A stretch of DNA of 64,000 nucleotides from Rhodococcus antarcticus. Its GTDB lineage: Bacteria > Actinomycetota > Actinomycetes > Mycobacteriales > Mycobacteriaceae. The position numbers and the translations under genes were made by a program. Below the pieces are notes generated by a model. It did no database searches. It had not been told where the DNA came from and saw only the letters and a list, made by a program, of their open reading frames with translations. Shown one piece after another: positions 61,183-64,000 of this stretch (positions are counted from its first letter, which is position 1; each line of letters opens with the position of its first letter). Where the stretch lies: assembly GCF_026153295.1 (NCBI RefSeq), contig NZ_CP110615.1, positions 3,596,001-3,660,000 on the forward strand, written 5' to 3'.

Positions 61183-61250
61183 TCTACCGTACGCAGTGGT
61201 CCCGGTCACACCCGGCGGGACCGCCCGCGACACCGACGAGAGGCACCCTC

Positions 61251-62465
61251 GTGTCCGACACCCCCGCTGCCGTCACCGCAGCCCCCGGCAAGGCGAGCCG
61301 CTCGGCCGTGGTGGGGGCGATGTTCCTGATGGCCACCAGCGCCATCGGCCCCGGCTTCATCACCCAGACCACGACGTTCACCGCGCGGCTCGGCGCTGCG
61401 TTCGCCTTCGCGATCCTGATCTCGATCCTGGTCGACGTCGCCGTGCAGCTGAACGTCTGGCGGGTCGTGGGGGTGTCCGGCAAGCGGGTCAACGAGCTCG
61501 GGAACTCGGTGGTGCCGGGGCTCGGCTGGGCGCTGGCCGCCCTCGTCGTGGCCGGCGGCGTCGTGTTCAACATCGGCAACATCGGGGGCTCGGGGCTGGG
61601 CACCGAGGCGATGTTCGGCCTCGACGCCAAGATCGGCGGTGCGATCTCCGCGCTCGTCGCGATCGGGATCTTCCTGAGCAAGAAGGCCGGGGTGGCGCTG
61701 GACCGGATCGTCGTGGTCCTCGGCGCGGCGATGATCCTGCTGACGGGCTACGTCGCCGTCGTCTCGGGCCCGCCCGTCCTCGACGCCCTGCGCAACACCA
61801 TCGCCCCGGAGACCGTCGACCTGCTGGTCATCACCACCCTCATCGGCGGCACCGTCGGCGGGTACATCACCTACGCCGGGGCGCACCGGCTGCTCGACTC
61901 CGGGCTGACGGGCCCTTCCCACGCTCGCGCGATCGCGCGCAGCTCGGTGATCGGCATCCTGGTGACCGCGGTGATGCGGGTGCTGCTGTTCCTCGCCGTG
62001 CTCGGCGTCGTCGCCGGCGGGGTCACCCTGGCCAAGGACAACCCGTCGGCGAGCGCGTTCCAGGCCGCTGCCGGGCAGGTGGGTCTGCGCGTGTTCGGCA
62101 TCATCCTGTGGGCGGCCAGCCTGACCTCGGTGATCGGCGCCGCTTACACCTCGGTCAGCTTCCTGACCACCCGCCGCACGCGGGAGCGCACCCGGAACCT
62201 GCTCACGGTCGGCTTCATCGCGGGCTGCGCCGTGCTCTACCTCGTCATCGGCGCGGCCCCGGTCAAGCTGCTCGTGTTCGCCGGGGCGTTCAACGGGCTG
62301 ATCCTGCCCGTCGGGTTCACCCTGGTGCTGTGGGTGGCATGGCGCCGGCGCGACCTGCTGGAGGGCTACCGCTACCCGGCGTGGCTGCTGGGGGTGGGCG
62401 TGCTCGCGTGGCTGGTCACCCTCTACCTGGGCTACGCCGCGCTGACGAGCCTGGGCAACCTGTGA
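61251..62465 (+). CDS. Nramp-related membrane transporter lacking the metal motif
   Basis: 404 residues from GTG 61251 with about eleven hydrophobic helices. Overall it matches the Nramp/YcsG group. The helix-1 motif that binds metal in true Nramp proteins (DPGN) is replaced by AIGPGFITQ, and the helix-6 MPH motif is not seen ([16 protein letters not shown] instead). The gene overlaps pxpA by four bases (GTGA) and is therefore coupled to 5-oxoprolinase. This suggests that the transporter carries 5-oxoproline or a similar organic acid rather than a metal ion, an inference from context and missing ligands. Confidence 0.82.
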   Translation: MSDTPAAVTAAPGKASRSAVVGAMFLMATSAIGPGFITQTTTFTARLGAAFAFAILISILVDVAVQLNVWRVVGVSGKRVNELGNSVVPGLGWALAALVVAGGVVFNIGNIGGSGLGTEAMFGLDAKIGGAISALVAIGIFLSKKAGVALDRIVVVLGAAMILLTGYVAVVSGPPVLDALRNTIAPETVDLLVITTLIGGTVGGYITYAGAHRLLDSGLTGPSHARAIARSSVIGILVTAVMRVLLFLAVLGVVAGGVTLAKDNPSASAFQAAAGQVGLRVFGIILWAASLTSVIGAAYTSVSFLTTRRTRERTRNLLTVGFIAGCAVLYLVIGAAPVKLLVFAGAFNGLILPVGFTLVLWVAWRRRDLLEGYRYPAWLLGVGVLAWLVTLYLGYAALTSLGNL

Positions 62466-63238
62466 CCGTCGCGGTGGACCTGAACAGCGACGTCGGCGAG
62501 TCGTTCGGCCGCTGGACCCTGGGCGACGACGAGGCCGTGCTGGCCAGCGTGACCAGCGCGAACGTGGCGTGCGGCTTCCACGCCGGGGACCCCACCACCC
62601 TGCGGCGCACCTGCGAGCTCGCGGTGGCCGGCGGGGTCGTGGTCGGGGCCCAGGTGGGCTACCGCGACCTCGCCGGGTTCGGCCGCCGCTTCCTCGACGT
62701 CAGCGCCCGCGAGCTGGCCGACGACGTGCTCTACCAGCTCGGGGCGCTGGAGGCCCTGTGCCGGGTGAGCGGGACCCGGGTGCGCTACGTCAAGCCGCAC
62801 GGCGCGCTGTACAACGCGGTCGTGCACCACCAGGAGCAGGCTCGGGCGGTGGTCGACGCCGTGCACGCCTACGACCCCGGGCTGCCCGTCCTCGGCCTGC
62901 CCGGGTCGGTGTTCCTCGACGCCGCGCGGGCGAAGGGGCTGCGCGCCGTGCCGGAGGCGTTCGCCGACCGCGGGTACACCGCCGCCGGCACCCTGGTGCC
63001 GCGGACCGGGGCCGGCGCGCTGCTGAGCGACCCGGACCTGGTCGCCGCGCGGGTGCTGCGGCTGGTCACCGAGGGCGTCGTCACCGCCGTCGACGGCACC
63101 GACGTGCCGGTGCGGGCCGAGTCGGTGTGCCTGCACGGGGACTCGCCGGGGGCGGTCGCGATGGCGCGGGCCGTGCGGTCCACGCTCGACGGCGCGGGGG
63201 TCCCGGTCGTGGCGTTCGCGGGCGGGCCCGGTGCCTGA
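62462..63238 (+). CDS. pxpA: 5-oxoprolinase subunit A (LamB/YcsF family)
   Basis: 258 residues from GTG 62462. Family marks: [97 protein letters not shown] and [19 protein letters not shown]. PxpA with PxpB and PxpC hydrolyses 5-oxo-L-proline to glutamate with ATP. The gene overlaps the transporter before it and pxpB after it (8 bases). Confidence 0.95.
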   Translation: MTVAVDLNSDVGESFGRWTLGDDEAVLASVTSANVACGFHAGDPTTLRRTCELAVAGGVVVGAQVGYRDLAGFGRRFLDVSARELADDVLYQLGALEALCRVSGTRVRYVKPHGALYNAVVHHQEQARAVVDAVHAYDPGLPVLGLPGSVFLDAARAKGLRAVPEAFADRGYTAAGTLVPRTGAGALLSDPDLVAARVLRLVTEGVVTAVDGTDVPVRAESVCLHGDSPGAVAMARAVRSTLDGAGVPVVAFAGGPGA

Positions 63239-63863
63239 GGCCCGCGTGCTCCCGTGCGGGGACACGAGCCTGCTGCTGGAGGTCGTCGACCTCGACGCGG
63301 TGCTCGCCGTCGCCGCGGCGGTCGAGGAGGTCCGGGCGGAGCTCGCGCTGCTCGACGTCGTCCCCGGGGCGCGGACGGTGCTGGTGACGGTCGAGCCCGG
63401 CCGTGCGCTGGGTCCGCTGGGCCAGCGCCTGCAGGACCTCGCCCGCACGGCCCCCGACGCCGCGGCGGCGCGCCACGGGGACGAGACCAGGATCGAGGTG
63501 GTCTACGACGGGCCGGACCTCGACGAGGTGGCGGCGCTGACCGGGTTGAGCCGGCAGCAGGTGGTCCGCGCGCACACCGGCACCCCCTGGCGGATCGGGT
63601 TCGGTGGCTTCGCCCCCGGCTTCGTCTACCTCGTGGACGGCGACCCCCGGCTGGCCGTGCCGCGCCGCACGGAGTCCCGCACCAGCGTGCCCGCGGGATC
63701 GGTGGGCCTCGCGGGGGCGTTCAGCGGGATCTACCCCCGGGCCTCGCCCGGCGGCTGGCAGCTGCTGGGGCGCACCGGTGCCCCCCTGTTCGACCTCGAC
63801 CGCGACCCGCCGGCCCTGCTCCGCACCGGCGGCTGGGTGCGCTTCGTCGCGGTGCTCTCGTGA
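63231..63863 (+). CDS. pxpB: 5-oxoprolinase subunit B (KipI-like)
   Basis: 210 residues from GTG 63231. The cyclophilin-like allophanate-hydrolase-1 domain shows [12 protein letters not shown] at the start, [20 protein letters not shown] and [39 protein letters not shown], then [18 protein letters not shown]. It forms a complex with PxpC and works with PxpA. In Bacillus the orthologue KipI also inhibits the sporulation kinase KinA, a role not expected here. Confidence 0.94.
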   Translation: MPEARVLPCGDTSLLLEVVDLDAVLAVAAAVEEVRAELALLDVVPGARTVLVTVEPGRALGPLGQRLQDLARTAPDAAAARHGDETRIEVVYDGPDLDEVAALTGLSRQQVVRAHTGTPWRIGFGGFAPGFVYLVDGDPRLAVPRRTESRTSVPAGSVGLAGAFSGIYPRASPGGWQLLGRTGAPLFDLDRDPPALLRTGGWVRFVAVLS

Positions 63864-63876
63864 ACCCGGTGGGTCC

Positions 63877-64000
63877 GTGAGCGGGGTGCGCGCGGGCCTG
63901 ACCGTGCTGGCCACCGGCCCGCTGGCCCTGGTGCAGGACCGCGGCCGACCCGGCCTCGGTGGCACGGGCGTGGGCTGCTCCGGCGCCGCCGACCGCCGCT
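63877..64000 (+). CDS. pxpC: 5-oxoprolinase subunit C (KipA-like), 5' part only
   Basis: Begins at GTG 63877, 13 bases after the pxpB stop, and runs off the window. The visible 41 residues (VSGVRAGLTVLATGPLALVQ DRGRPGLGGTGVGCSGAADR) are the conserved start of the PxpC/KipA biotin-carboxylase-like family (VQDxGRPG and SGAxD). The GTG overlapping the pxpB stop gives only six codons and is not used. Confidence 0.92.
   Translation, partial: MSGVRAGLTVLATGPLALVQDRGRPGLGGTGVGCSGAADRR

Overview
The window is very GC-rich, densely coded and rich in GTG starts. It carries a mycobacterial-type fatty-acid block (FadE5-, FadA2-, FabG4- and HtdX-like proteins), a Bkd branched-chain keto-acid dehydrogenase, a DUF3558-like remnant and an Lsr2-type DNA-binding tail. 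I therefore read it as an actinobacterial chromosome, most likely Mycobacteriales or Pseudonocardiales. All family names come from reading motifs in the sequence; no database search was run.

Positions 1 to about 18.1 kb look like a variable, defence-type island. It holds a PLD/DEAD-box helicase cut by the window edge, a DUF2075 (schlafen-like) helicase, a two-part alpha/beta hydrolase with a glycine-rich hydrophobic tail, an ERCC4 nuclease with an Lsr2-like tail, an RHH-like/Fic toxin-antitoxin pair, and a 1109-residue RecB-like nuclease/RNase H/SF1 helicase. Two ATPase-nuclease fusion proteins (DUF234 and DUF4143 types) and an ADP-ribosylglycohydrolase follow. Among these lie decayed pieces: truncated second copies of the RecB-helicase and DUF2075 genes joined tail to tail, a DUF3558/ESX-like remnant, a VapC fragment, a frameshifted XRE regulator and the first part of an acyl-CoA synthetase. 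The paired truncated copies suggest the RecB-helicase and DUF2075 genes once formed a module present in at least two copies.

From 18.3 to 41.7 kb the genes are mostly housekeeping or accessory: MarR, DUF2786, a PHP phosphoesterase, PP2C, cupin, an MFS transporter, a WcbI-like protein, a TPM-domain membrane protein, 4-alpha-glucanotransferase, HxlR, GNAT, FKBP, an FprB-type ferredoxin reductase next to a diiron oxygenase, a PIG-L deacetylase, a flippase-like protein with a glycosyltransferase, AIM24, a metallo-beta-lactamase-fold protein, VOC, an aldonolactone-oxidase-like flavoprotein and ArfB. Between malQ and the HxlR gene lies a 727-base gene-free stretch made largely of a 9-bp array (15 units) and a 42-bp array (7 units plus a partial one).

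From 41.8 to 64 kb: the bkdABC operon; a DUF559-type nuclease gene bracketed by two copies of a palindromic element; an acyl-CoA dehydrogenase/SCP2 pair divergent from a TetR gene; HtdX-FabG4 divergent from FadA2; an AAA ATPase; a small basic protein with a clear terminator; a thioredoxin/NHL protein; a VanW protein; a FadE5-like dehydrogenase; and a GntR regulator divergent from an operon of an Nramp-related transporter plus pxpA, pxpB and the start of pxpC (5-oxoproline catabolism).

Two themes cross the window. A 64-66 bp hairpin family (four copies) sits at gene ends. TTAC/GTAA-type palindromes lie in front of several lipid-metabolism genes, consistent with control by TetR-type repressors.
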